64,000 nt of DNA, taken from Bog-756 sp963839925. GTDB taxonomy: Bacteria > Actinomycetota > Acidimicrobiia > Acidimicrobiales > RAAP-2. The stretch is from NCBI GenBank assembly GCA_963839925.1, contig CAWIWV010000001.1, forward strand, positions 2,275,705 through 2,339,704, given 5' to 3'. Numbering within the stretch: position 1 is the stretch's first letter; each line of letters begins with the position of its first letter. Shown one piece after another: positions 42,870-51,920 of this stretch. Below the pieces are notes generated by a model. It was not told the origin of the DNA. It was given only the letters and a program-made list of their open reading frames with translations, and ran no database searches. The translations under genes and the position numbers were made by a program.

Positions 42870-43777
42870 GTGGCCATCTCCTCCGTACCGGTCGTCGAAC
42901 GGGCGCCCGTCGGGGCCCGGTTGGCTGCCTATGTGGCCCTGACCAAGCCGCGCATCATCGAGCTGCTTCTGATCACGACACTGCCCACGATGGTCGTGGC
43001 ACAGCGGGGACTGCCGCCCGTGTGGTTGATGGTGGCCACGGTGATCGGTGGCGCACTGGCCGCCGGGGGAGCCAACGCCATCAACATGTACGTCGACCGG
43101 GACATCGACCGGCTGATGCACCGGACGGCGAAGCGGCCCCTGGTCACCGGAGCGATCACCCCCCGCGCCGCCCTCGACCTTCGCCGTGGCCCTGGAAGTG
43201 GTCGCCTTCGTCGAGCTGTGGGCGTTGGTCAACGCGCTCTCGGCCGTGTTGGCTGTGTCCGCCACCCTCTTCTACGTGTTCGTCTACACCCTGTGGCTCA
43301 AACGCACGACCAGCCAGAACATCGTCATCGGCGGGGCTGCCGGGGCCGTCCCGGTACTGGTGGGCTGGGCCGCCGTGACCGGCAGCCTGTCGTGGGCTCC
43401 GCTCGTCATGTTCGGGGTCATCTTCGTCTGGACCCCGCCCCACTTCTGGGCCCTGGCCGTCAAGTACCAGGACGACTACCGGGCGGCCAACGTGCCCATG
43501 CTGCCGTCCGTTGCCACCTTCACCCGCACGGCCTTGCAGATCCTGGCCTACAGCGTGGCCCTCGTGGCCGTCTCAGTGGTCCTGGCCCCGGTGGCCGACC
43601 TGGGCCCGGTCTACGTGGTGGCGGACGGTCCTCCTCGGGGTGGTGTTCATAGCCATGGCCATTCGGTTGTTGGTGCGCCAAACCCGCCTGGCGGCCATGC
43701 AGCTGTTCAGATACTCGATCACGTACCTGGCTCTCCTATTCGTCCTGATGGCGGTTGACGTCCTGATCGGTCACTGA
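42870..43777 (+). pseudogene. ctaB: protohaem IX farnesyltransferase (haem O synthase), two frameshifts
   Basis: A UbiA-family prenyltransferase that makes haem O for the oxidase. Frame 1: YVALTKPRIIELLLITTLPT and GGANAINMYVDRDIDRLMHR (the Mg-binding NxxxDxxxD). Frame 2, entered near 43170: LYVFVYTLWLKRTTSQNIVI-like region, IFVWTPPHFWALAVKYQDDY, the second signature. Frame 3, entered near 43625: TVLLGVVFIAMAIRLLVRQT to VLMAVDVLIGH. All family motifs are present in order over about 302 residues, so only two single-base shifts interrupt it. GTG 42870 starts it. Because subunit III next door has the same type of defect, assembly error is suspected. Confidence 0.85.
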
Positions 43778-43787
43778 GCCGGGCGCT

Positions 43788-44396
43788 GTGGGCAGGGGGC
43801 AGGGATCGGAGGGCGCACCGGAGACGCGCCGCCACTGGAGGATCCGGGCCGGGGCCACCGCCGCCGTGGTGGTGGCGGTCGTGGCCGTCGTGGTCCTCGT
43901 GGGACTGCGCCCGCGGGGTGGGCCGCACGGCGCCGGCCCCCTAGTGCCGGTCGGGAGCCAGGCCCCCTCTTTCTCTGTCCCGCGACTGGCGGGACGCAAC
44001 CCCGTGAATCTCGACGCCATCGGCCGGGACGCTCACCATCCGGTTGTGCTCAACTTCTTCGCTTCGTGGTGCTTCCCGTGCCAGAAGGAGACACCGCTGC
44101 TGGCGGCGGCGGCCCGGGAAGAGGCGGCTCGGGGCGGGTCGGTCCGCTTCGTCGGCATCGACGTCAACGACCCTCCCACAGCCGCCACCGCCTTCGTGGC
44201 CCGTGCCGGGGTGACCTATCCGGTGGGGGTGGACCCCACTCTGCGGGTGTCCAGTGGACTCTACGGGTTGAACGGGCTGCCTCAGACCTTCTACCTGGGG
44301 GCCAACGGTACGGTGATCGGGCACACCATCGGAGCGGTTGACTCCAAGGAGCTCGATGGCTGGCTCCGACGGCTCGGGTCCCCGACCGGAACGTAG
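43788..44396 (+). CDS. TlpA/ResA-like membrane-anchored thiol-disulfide oxidoreductase
   Basis: A 202-residue protein. One N-terminal anchor (about 23-42), then a thioredoxin fold with the active site WCFPC in VLNFFASWCFPCQKETPLLA, a GIDVNDPP strand and the cis-proline loop GLPQTFYLG. Such proteins reduce disulfides outside the membrane, often on apo-cytochrome c or CuA sites. Position right after ctaB fits a role in oxidase maturation. The start is GTG 43788, ten bases after the ctaB stop. Confidence 0.88.
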   Translation: MGRGQGSEGAPETRRHWRIRAGATAAVVVAVVAVVVLVGLRPRGGPHGAGPLVPVGSQAPSFSVPRLAGRNPVNLDAIGRDAHHPVVLNFFASWCFPCQKETPLLAAAAREEAARGGSVRFVGIDVNDPPTAATAFVARAGVTYPVGVDPTLRVSSGLYGLNGLPQTFYLGANGTVIGHTIGAVDSKELDGWLRRLGSPTGT

Positions 44397-44561
44397 TGTT
44401 CAAGGCGGCTCGGCGCGAGCTGACGGGATCGAGAAGGTGATCGGCGGTCCAGCGGTGGACGTCAAGTCAGCGTCATCCTTCAGGGACACAAGAGAGGGTG
44501 CTCCGTTGCGACCCCTTTCGCAGATGATCCGCGTCGGACCTATGTCGGCGTTTCGAAGCGT

Positions 44562-45625
44562 TCAACTCCGTACCGAGAAGAGCCTCCAACCCCCGGGCAC
44601 GCCCTTCAGGGCGTGTTCGCCCCGGTCGTCGAAGTCGAGCCCCGACCCGGCGACGAGAATGGGGACAGCGGCAGACACCCATACTTCGCCGGGTGAGGCC
44701 GCCGCGAGAACGCGCGCCGCGATGTGCACGCCGATCCCAGCGATGTCCGATTCCCTGATCTCTACTTCCCCGGTTTGCAGACCCTCCCGAATGGCGATGC
44801 CGAGAGGTCGAAGAGCATCGCCCAGAGCTTCGGCGCAGCGAATGGCTCGACCGGGACCGTCGAACGTAGCGAGAACGCCGTCACCCGTCGATTTCAAGAT
44901 TCGTCCCTGGTGCTGGTCGATCAAGGTCCGGGAGATGGCGTCATGGGTCTCCAAGGGATTCTGCCACGCACGGTCACCAAGCTCGACGCCTGCTGGGTCG
45001 AACCGACGATGTCGGTGAACAGAATGGTCGCGAGCGCCCGGTCGGGAACGACAGGTGTGTTCAGTCCGGCCAGGAACCCCTCGATCTCGCGGAAGAGAAG
45101 GTCCCTGCTGGGTTCGACGAACGGGAAGGCGTCGATGCCGGGAAGGATCGCGAGCCGCGCTCCAGCAATGTGCTCAGCGAGGTAACGCACACCTTCTACG
45201 GGCGATAACTGGTATTCCTCGGTGTACCACACGAGGGTCGGAGCCTGCACTAGGGGCAAGGTGCTGCTCACATCAAACGTGTGGGAGAACGCCCGGGCCG
45301 CCACGGTCGGAGTCATGGCCAAGCGTTGGGCCCTCTCGAACCAGGGAGCGAAGGTCGGGTCACGCTTCACGAGGTCAGGGCCAACCATCTCGCCCAGGCC
45401 TGGCCCACCCCAGCCGTCGCTTACGAACTGAACGCGGGCGCCAGTTCATCCCGAGTTCCAACGAACCTGGCCTCGCCGTTCATGAGGACCAATCCGGCCG
45501 TACGCGAGGGATGCGTTCCGGCAAAGAGGATGGCCGCAGGAACGGAATCGGCAAGCGCGCACAACACCGCCGATTCCGATCCGACGACGTCCATGACTGT
45601 CTGCGCATCGGCCGCCCACTGTTCT
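44562..45625 (-). pseudogene. alpha/beta hydrolase-adenylate cyclase fusion, decayed
   Basis: Three frames hold pieces of one gene. 45625 to about 45430 encodes VMDVVGSESAVLCALADSVP and HPSRTAGLVLMNGEARFVG, a hydrolase-fold middle part without its N-terminus. The next piece (45420 to about 44970) gives VSDGWGGPGLGEMVGPDLVK, VPDRALATILFTDIVGST, the metal-binding start of a class III cyclase. The third (44954-44562) gives ILKSTGDGVLATFDGPGRAI and VHIAARVLAAASPGEVWVSA. Shifts lie near 45428 and 44970. Missing N-terminal half plus two shifts means a real pseudogene, probably cut when neighbouring DNA was rearranged. Confidence 0.8.
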
Positions 45626-45693
45626 CAGGGGGGCAGCTCCCCATCTGACGGGAAGTCGGATGCGCCTGTCCCTCGTCGATCAAAGGTGCCAAA

Positions 45694-47412
45694 ATGCCAT
45701 TCTGGAATGAGGCGGCCGGTGAGCGGCGGCGAACCGACGAACGACTGGAACTGCGAGTGGCCAAAGCCTTAAAGGTCGTCGTGGCCATCATCGCCGGTTT
45801 CGCCCTGGTAATCGCCATCACCAGTGCGTCACCCGTTGCGGCCGCAACAAAGCGACCTCCGATCATCAAAACCTTACGGTCAACGCCGGCGAGCGTGGGA
45901 TCGGAGGGAGGGCTGGTCGACATCAAGGCAACCGTCTCAGGCGCTCGTTCATGCACCGTCAGTGCGAGCGGGTCACTGCATGGGATGCCACGGACTGTCT
46001 CCTGTTCGAGTGGAACCCTCTCGATCGCGATTCGTATCGGAGCGAACGCGACGAGCAACCGGATCAAGCTCCTCTTCACCTTGACCGCGAAGTCGAGTGT
46101 CGGGGCCGTGAAGAAGACAACGACGATGTGGGAAAACACCGAACCCGCCCGGTGCTTTTCGTTCGGTCCGAGCGCCGATCTCCAAGGGTGTGACTTGAGC
46201 GGAGCGAACCTTTCCGGAGCGAATTTGTCGAGCGCCAACCTCTCGCAAGCGGATCTGCAAGGAGCAGTGCTCATCAACTCCAACCTCAGTTCAGCAAATC
46301 TCCACGCCGCGGATCTGTCAGGCACCAACCTCAAAAACGCCTTCCTCAACTTCGCTGATCTGGATGGAGCGAATCTGACGGGATCCGATTTGACCGACCT
46401 CCAGATCGATACCGGCGCGTCGCTTCAATACGCGACTCTCGCGAATGCGACCCTGAGTGGCGCTCTGGTGAGTGGGAGCAACTTGACCGGAGCCAACCTG
46501 GATGGCGTTTCCGCTGAGAACGCGGAGATTGCCGGGGACAATCTTACGAATACAACCCTGATTGGTGCTGATCTGACGAACGACCAACTCACTGCGAACA
46601 CGCTCTCGGGCGCAGACTTGTCTGGTGCGGTCCTCACGAATGCGAACTCAGGAGAGATTGTCGGTTCGCCGAACGCCCTCCCGTCCAACTGGGCTGTTCT
46701 CGGTGGATATCTGGTAGGTCCATACGCAAACCTCTCGTCGGCAGACCTTGTCGGAGTCGACCTGACAAGCGCGGACCTCGTTGGCGTTGACCTCCAAGGC
46801 GCCAACCTTGCAGCAGCTGACCTGGCCGGTGCCGACCTCTCCAATGACGATGCCCGCGCCAATTTCCTTGGCGCCGATCTGGCCGGTACGAAGATGGTGG
46901 GCACGGATCTTCAATACGCCAACTTCTATGGCGACGACCTCACGTCCGACGATCTGGCGGGTGCGAATCTGAGTTCGTCGACACTCAGCGGTACCAAGCT
47001 CGTCGATACCGATCTCACAAACACCAACATGACTGACTCCGTGATCCAAGACGCAAATCTCTCCGGTGCCGACCTCTCCGGAGACGATCTCGCGTCGGTG
47101 ATGTCTTACGGAATAACCGGCACGCCGCGCACGCTGCCCGAAAACTGGGCCCTCGTTGAGGGGTATTTGATCGGACCGGAGGCGTGGCTGGCTGATGAGA
47201 CGCTCTCTGGCGCAGATCTGTCCGGCGTCGACCTGGCAGGTGCCAATCTCATCGGAACAACACTGGCAAATGCCAACCTCAGCGGAGCCAACCTCACAGG
47301 TGCCGAGCTCACCCAAGACGAGCTGGTCTCAGCTACGTTCGCGGACACGACTTGTCCAGACGGGTCCAATAGCGACGACGACGGCGGGACGTGCATCAAT
47401 AACCTCGGGTGA
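45694..47412 (+). CDS. secreted pentapeptide-repeat protein
   Basis: A 572-residue protein. After a polar N-terminus there is a hydrophobic segment (about 26-45, VVVAIIAGFALVIAI) ending in SPVAAA, likely a signal peptide. A beta-rich region follows (about 50-150). From about 165 onward come many A(D/N)LxX pentapeptide repeats (GANLSGANLSSANLSQADLQ), the right-handed beta-helix fold. Two non-repeat spacers with the same pattern, LPSNWAVLGGYLVGP and LPENWALVEGYLIGP, interrupt the helix. The cell-surface role is unknown. The start ATG 45694 lacks a strong binding site. Confidence 0.85.
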   Translation: MPFWNEAAGERRRTDERLELRVAKALKVVVAIIAGFALVIAITSASPVAAATKRPPIIKTLRSTPASVGSEGGLVDIKATVSGARSCTVSASGSLHGMPRTVSCSSGTLSIAIRIGANATSNRIKLLFTLTAKSSVGAVKKTTTMWENTEPARCFSFGPSADLQGCDLSGANLSGANLSSANLSQADLQGAVLINSNLSSANLHAADLSGTNLKNAFLNFADLDGANLTGSDLTDLQIDTGASLQYATLANATLSGALVSGSNLTGANLDGVSAENAEIAGDNLTNTTLIGADLTNDQLTANTLSGADLSGAVLTNANSGEIVGSPNALPSNWAVLGGYLVGPYANLSSADLVGVDLTSADLVGVDLQGANLAAADLAGADLSNDDARANFLGADLAGTKMVGTDLQYANFYGDDLTSDDLAGANLSSSTLSGTKLVDTDLTNTNMTDSVIQDANLSGADLSGDDLASVMSYGITGTPRTLPENWALVEGYLIGPEAWLADETLSGADLSGVDLAGANLIGTTLANANLSGANLTGAELTQDELVSATFADTTCPDGSNSDDDGGTCINNLG

Positions 47413-47472
47413 TCCAGAGCGCTGCCTGTGTGCCGAACAAGGTCGCCGAACACCATCGAAAGGCAGACCCAA

Positions 47473-47787
47473 ATGAAGAAGAGACTCGTCACCCGCTATG
47501 CCACCAAGTCGGCCACCGACGCCGACGAGAACCAGCGGAGGATCGAGGGCGTGTTCGCCACTCTCGATGAGACCAAGCCGGACGACGTCAGCTATATCGT
47601 CTTGAGACTGGCGGACGACTCGTTCGTTCACATTTCGTTCCACGACCATGGAGACGATGAGACGAACCCCATCTCGTCGACCCCCGCCTTCGCCCATTTC
47701 CAAGACGGACACGACACCCGACGCAAAGGCGGAGTCGACCAACAGACCGCCCAACTGGTCGGGGCCTACATCACCACGATTGAGTGA
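47473..47787 (+). CDS. small ABM-like (dimeric alpha-beta barrel) protein
   Basis: A 104-residue protein starting MKKRLVTRYATKSATDADEN, followed by VFATLDETKPDDVSYIVLRL and DSFVHISFH. The pattern of an edge strand, a helix, a strand pair and a final helix matches uncharacterised small proteins of the antibiotic-biosynthesis-monooxygenase fold in actinobacteria. No heme or active-site residue is evident. ATG 47473 was chosen because the upstream frame lies in the region after the pentapeptide gene and shows no homology. Confidence 0.7.
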   Translation: MKKRLVTRYATKSATDADENQRRIEGVFATLDETKPDDVSYIVLRLADDSFVHISFHDHGDDETNPISSTPAFAHFQDGHDTRRKGGVDQQTAQLVGAYITTIE

Positions 47788-47870
47788 TCCCACAGCCTGC
47801 GTGCTGGAGTCAGTAGCTCGTTCGACAGGTACTACTCGCGCATCAAATTCTTGGTGACGACTGAGGTGAC

Positions 47871-48146
47871 TCAGATCTTCCAAGAGGCCATCAGTGGCGG
47901 CACCAGTTCAGATTTGATCCGCATCGGAGATCGACCAACCGCCCGCAGTCTCGCCTCGACAATCTCGAAAAGCCCGACGTCGGTAACCCCTTCGCCAGGG
48001 TTCACGGGTGCATCATCAACGACCTCGAGTCCTTCGGAGGTCAACCCGAGATAGGCCAGCGACCACTCATCTTCACGTTGCCAGAGTTCCACGATGACCG
48101 TCGAGGCGGGGATGCGGAAGGAAAGGCATGATTGGGTGGAAACCAT
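47871..48146 (-). CDS. hypothetical small protein
   Basis: A 91-residue acidic protein (VIVELWQREDEWSLAYLGLT, VVDDAPVNPGEGVTDVGLFE, VEARLRAVG). The composition looks coding, but I know no family and see no ribosome binding site at ATG 48146. It ends 83 bp after the convergent ABM-like gene. Confidence 0.45.
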   Translation of the reverse strand: MVSTQSCLSFRIPASTVIVELWQREDEWSLAYLGLTSEGLEVVDDAPVNPGEGVTDVGLFEIVEARLRAVGRSPMRIKSELVPPLMASWKI

Positions 48147-48206
48147 AGGTTCAGTGAATGCCCGCTCCTCAGGGGTTTCAAACGTGCTCTCAGAACCGCG
48201 GATCTG

Positions 48207-48530
48207 TCACCAGGCCACGTTCAGTTGTGCAAGCGACTCGAGATACGACCGCTCCTCTTCCGGGAGGTCGGTGAACTCGACCCCCACCCGCAGGGCCTGT
48301 TCTCTCCCAGGACTGATGTTCCGAACCTCGCAACGAAGCTGAACGGAGAGGAGCAAACTGCTCCCCTTCTTGTCGACGGCTTCCAGATCGGCAAGCTCAA
48401 GGCCAGCACCGGCCGAAGAGACGTCGATCACCCGACAGGGATGCCACTGCTGCTCCGGGTCATCCTCGAAGATGTACTGGCCGTTCCAGTCGGTGAACTG
48501 TCGCGGCAGCAGCCTGCGAATCTCATCCAT
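48207..48530 (-). CDS. PilZ-like domain protein (paralogue of 16782-17144)
   Basis: A 107-residue protein. The N-terminal RRLLPRQFTDWNGQYIFEDD is followed by CRVIDVSSAGAGLELADLEA (D/NxSxxG type motif), then RCEVRNISPGREQALRVGVE and FTDLPEEERSYLESLAQLN. The order and the endings (VGVEFTDL versus LGLQFVDLSDSEKAILEVI) closely follow the protein at 16782-17144. ATG 48530 follows AGGAGGCTGAGTCA, an excellent ribosome binding site, so the long upstream extension is rejected. c-di-GMP binding is only inferred; the RxxxR arginines are not complete here. Confidence 0.7.
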   Translation of the reverse strand: MDEIRRLLPRQFTDWNGQYIFEDDPEQQWHPCRVIDVSSAGAGLELADLEAVDKKGSSLLLSVQLRCEVRNISPGREQALRVGVEFTDLPEEERSYLESLAQLNVAW

Positions 48531-48751
48531 TGACTCAGCCTCCTCTTGAGCTGGCTCAGCGCCCACCCATATCCGTCGAACAGTGATGGTATAACCGCGC
48601 AGAGTGGTTCTCCACGGTCGTCCATTACCCACTTCTGGGACCTCTAAACAAGAAAACAGAGAAATCCGACGATGGCGCCACAAGCAGTCATCGGATCTGG
48701 TGACGACTCGCCGCAGAGCGTGTGATCAGCCAACGCTGGAGGCGAATGAGA

Positions 48752-49675
48752 TCAGTCGAAGTGCAACTCGCGCCGGCGGAGGACAGCACAAAGTGCCTGG
48801 TTGTACGGTGCCGACAATTCGAGCTCCCGACTCATCTCGACCACCTGGCCGTTGATGACGTCAACTTCCGATCGCCGTCGGGCGAGGTGATCGAGGCGCA
48901 TGGAGGGACTGGCATTCGGGATCGTCGCGGCGAACTCGGAGACGTACTGCAACGGGTCGTCGAACGAGAATCGGACCCCTTTGGCGAGCGCCAGCCGATA
49001 GGCCTCTCCCGTGCAACCCTGAGCAACGTCCCAAGCTTCGGAGTCGTCCATCAACTCACCGACGGTGACATCAAAGACGGCGCAAGGCGCGCTGAGGGTC
49101 ACGTTGCAGAGGAATTTCTCCCAGATCATCAGGGTGATGTCCTCGAAGGCTCGAACGTTGAAACCGGCATCTCCCCACGCTTGCTCGAGGTTCTGCAGGC
49201 GCGTGGAGAGCCCTCCGTTCATCTCGCCGATACGGACCAACCGCATTCCCTCGTGGTGGACGTACCCAGGCTGGGGAATCGACGATCCGAATCCCTCGGC
49301 GATTCCGATGAGAATGTGCTCCTCGGCGATTTGCGTCGCCACCCGCTCACCTGCGCCGAGTCCGTTCTGGAAGGCCATCACCACGTCGTCGGGTCGGAGC
49401 AGCGGTGCGATCGCTGCCGCCACTTCTTGGACGGCAGCCGCTTTCGTTGCGATGACCCAGAGATCGCAGGCGCCCGCATCTTCAGGAGACTGGCCGACAT
49501 GGATCCCGTCCACCACGTAGGTACCGCTGGCCCCGGACACGGTGAGACCGGAAGCCACGATCGCGTCGAGATGGTCTTTTCTCGTATCGATGGCCCACAC
49601 TTCGTGGCCGGCCTTGCCAAAAAGTCCGGCATAGACCGAGCCCATCGCACCCGTTCCGACTATTGCGATCTTCAT
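48752..49675 (-). CDS. ketopantoate reductase-like dehydrogenase
   Basis: A 307-residue member of the ApbA/PanE family, which reduce 2-oxo acids with NADPH. It has KIAIVGTGAMGSVYAGLFGK (GxGxxG), a NADP-type IDTRKDH turn, FQNGLGAGERVA, and the catalytic lysine region MIWEKFLCNVTLSAPCAV. The C-terminal domain is helical. Whether it makes pantoate is doubtful because it sits last in a catabolic gene row; a related 2-oxo-acid reductase role is as plausible. It lies 48 bp after the hydrolase gene. Confidence 0.82.
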   Translation of the reverse strand: MKIAIVGTGAMGSVYAGLFGKAGHEVWAIDTRKDHLDAIVASGLTVSGASGTYVVDGIHVGQSPEDAGACDLWVIATKAAAVQEVAAAIAPLLRPDDVVMAFQNGLGAGERVATQIAEEHILIGIAEGFGSSIPQPGYVHHEGMRLVRIGEMNGGLSTRLQNLEQAWGDAGFNVRAFEDITLMIWEKFLCNVTLSAPCAVFDVTVGELMDDSEAWDVAQGCTGEAYRLALAKGVRFSFDDPLQYVSEFAATIPNASPSMRLDHLARRRSEVDVINGQVVEMSRELELSAPYNQALCAVLRRRELHFD

Positions 49676-49723
49676 CGTCCGAGAAAATTACCTGAGCAAG
49701 CCGGGGACCACCACCTCGCCGCC

Positions 49724-50536
49724 TCAGTTCGGGAGGAAGTCGAGCAACAGTTGGTTGACCCGGCCTGGTGCCTCGAGCTGCATCCAGTGACCAGGACCGT
49801 CCAGCCGCTCGTAGCGCCACGGACCTGAGACGCTCTTGGCGGAGTCGATCATCTGTGTCTCCATCAATGCCATGTCGTTGCTGCTCCAGAGACCCATGGT
49901 GGGAGCCTGCACCTGAGGGATCTCCGGAGACGGGCCAACCCACGACTCGGGCGTGATGTTTGCCCGGTAGTAGTTCAACCCTGGGGTGAGCGACCCATTG
50001 GCCTCCAGGTCGGCGATTGCCGCATCGGCTTCCGGGTGCCGCGACCACCACTTGAAATTGCGCCAATCGTTCTCGCTCAACCAGCGCTCGGCAACGCCCG
50101 GAAACTGGAACAGGAGCATGTACCAAGACTTTTCGAGCTGTTCGAGAGTGCTGAGGAATCCCGAGGGGAACCCGACTGAGAGCACCGCAAGATGGTCCAC
50201 ACTGTCCGGCGCCAGGGACCCGAGCACCCACGCAAGGGTCGCTCCCCAATCGTGCCCTACGACGTGAGCTTGCGACTCTCCGGCATCGGCTAGCACGCCG
50301 AGCATGTCGCCGGCGAGGAACGGGAGGGCGTACGCCTCGACAGAGTCCGGCTTGTCCGACTCGCCGTAGCCGCGGAGGTCCGGGACGATCACCTTGAAGC
50401 CCGCCTCGGCGAGCACGGGGATCTGGTGGCGCCACAGACGCCCGGTATCGGGGAAGCCGTGCAACAGGAGCACTGGACGACCTTCTCCAGTGACCTCGTA
50501 GTGAATGCGGACTCCGTCAACGTCTACGTACGACAC
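49724..50536 (-). CDS. alpha/beta hydrolase, epoxide hydrolase-like
   Basis: A 270-residue hydrolase. Oxyanion motif LLLHGFPDTGRLWRHQ, PDLRGYGESDKP, the nucleophile elbow VVGHDWGAT with Asp 96 (Asp is the epoxide hydrolase/dehalogenase nucleophile), and the catalytic His in DGPGHWMQLEAP. Tyr residues in the cap (YYRANITPES) may polarise the epoxide. It lies 36 bp downstream of the P450 gene, and P450 oxidation followed by epoxide opening is a sensible pair. The start is GTG 50536. Confidence 0.86.
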   Translation of the reverse strand: MSYVDVDGVRIHYEVTGEGRPVLLLHGFPDTGRLWRHQIPVLAEAGFKVIVPDLRGYGESDKPDSVEAYALPFLAGDMLGVLADAGESQAHVVGHDWGATLAWVLGSLAPDSVDHLAVLSVGFPSGFLSTLEQLEKSWYMLLFQFPGVAERWLSENDWRNFKWWSRHPEADAAIADLEANGSLTPGLNYYRANITPESWVGPSPEIPQVQAPTMGLWSSNDMALMETQMIDSAKSVSGPWRYERLDGPGHWMQLEAPGRVNQLLLDFLPN

Positions 50537-50572
50537 ACTCGCCTCCTCTCTCGAACGGGTGATCCACGCGAC

Positions 50573-51847
50573 CTACCGGAAGGTCGCGGTCACAGGCAGG
50601 TGTTTCACACCCCCGACGAAGTTCGCCTGCGCGAATTCGGGTTCCCCATCGAGGGCCATGTCGTCGACCGCTGCAAGCAGCTTCGGCACGATCGTCCGGA
50701 TCTCCCGGCGAGCAAAGGTCGCGCCCAGGCAGAAGTGGGATCCTCCGCCGAATGCGATGAGTTGACTGGCATTCTTCCGTCCGACATCCAAGGCCATCGG
50801 ATCCTCGAACACACGCTCGTCGCGATTGGCCGACGGATACGAGAGCAGCAGTCGGTCGCCCTCGGGGATCTCCACGCCCGAGAGGATCGCGGGAGCCGTG
50901 AGGTACCGGAGAAAGTGGCGAACCGGAGAGGTCCAACGGATCATCTCGTCGGTGGCGGTCACGATCAGTGAGGGATCGGCCTGCAGACGCCGAAACTGAT
51001 CGGGACGACGAAGCAGCGCCTCGAGGCCGCCGGCGAGTCCGAACGAAGTGGTGTCATGGCCGGCCGTGGCGACGATGGTGAAGTACCACAGGGTGGCATG
51101 GCGGTCCATCGGGCATCCATCGATGACGCCGTTGGCGATGACCGTCGCCAGATCGTCCTTCGGATTGGCACGGCGATCAGCCGCCAGTTCGTTGAAGTAG
51201 TCCTCGAACTCGCCGATCGTTCCGGTGATCATCTCGAAAGGGTCGGAGAGGTCACCGAGGTATTCGGGATCAGCGGCACCGAAGATGCCCTGCGTGAGTC
51301 GCAACATCGTCGCCTCATCCTCCTCAGGGATTCCGAAGATGCCCATGATGACTCTGAGGGTGTAGGGAACCGCGATGTCCTGAGCGAAGTCACACCGTCC
51401 GTCGAGCTCGCGGAACTTGGCGACGAACTCGTCTGCGATGGCGTCGATCTGATCTTGCCTTCGGGCGACGGCACGCGGGCGGAACCAGTCGTTCGTAAGA
51501 CCCCGATGAGCGCTGTGTTCGGCGCCGTCCATGTGGATCAAGGTCTTCGGCTCGATACCCATCGCAGTAAGCATCTCGACTTGGATATCGGGCCCGAGGA
51601 CCGAGTTGCCGGTGTTGAGAAACTGGTCGTTGTGCCGCGAGACGGTGAAAACGTCCTCGTGGCGGGTCACCGCCCAAAAAGGCGTGTAGCCCTCCGCTTC
51701 GATGCGCAGCACCGGATCGTTCTTCCGGAGATCGGCGGCGACCTCGTGCCATCTCTTCTGATCGACATAGGCCACGGGGTCGATGAAGATCGCACCCCTC
51801 GGATCCGAAATCCCTGGGAAGGCGACATCCGTCGAATCTGGTCCCAC
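50573..51847 (-). CDS. cytochrome P450, CYP125/142-like group
   Basis: A 424-residue P450. I-helix ATAGHDTTSFG, K-helix DEMIRW (ExxR), haem loop FGGGSHFCLGATFAR with the ligand Cys at about residue 373. HMDGAEHSAHRGLTNDWFRP in the C-helix is the pattern of actinobacterial P450s acting on steroids and other lipids (IDPPDHTRLR-type). Ferredoxin partners are not adjacent. GTG 51847 gives a normal length. It belongs to the minus-strand catabolic row between the kinase-like gene and the epoxide hydrolase-like gene. Confidence 0.9.
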   Translation of the reverse strand: MGPDSTDVAFPGISDPRGAIFIDPVAYVDQKRWHEVAADLRKNDPVLRIEAEGYTPFWAVTRHEDVFTVSRHNDQFLNTGNSVLGPDIQVEMLTAMGIEPKTLIHMDGAEHSAHRGLTNDWFRPRAVARRQDQIDAIADEFVAKFRELDGRCDFAQDIAVPYTLRVIMGIFGIPEEDEATMLRLTQGIFGAADPEYLGDLSDPFEMITGTIGEFEDYFNELAADRRANPKDDLATVIANGVIDGCPMDRHATLWYFTIVATAGHDTTSFGLAGGLEALLRRPDQFRRLQADPSLIVTATDEMIRWTSPVRHFLRYLTAPAILSGVEIPEGDRLLLSYPSANRDERVFEDPMALDVGRKNASQLIAFGGGSHFCLGATFARREIRTIVPKLLAAVDDMALDGEPEFAQANFVGGVKHLPVTATFR

Positions 51848-51920
51848 CGCACTCCTCCTATCCGGCCTCCGACACTATCGACCGCTTCATCCAAGCTCAT
51901 GGTGGAGGTTACGCCGTCCC

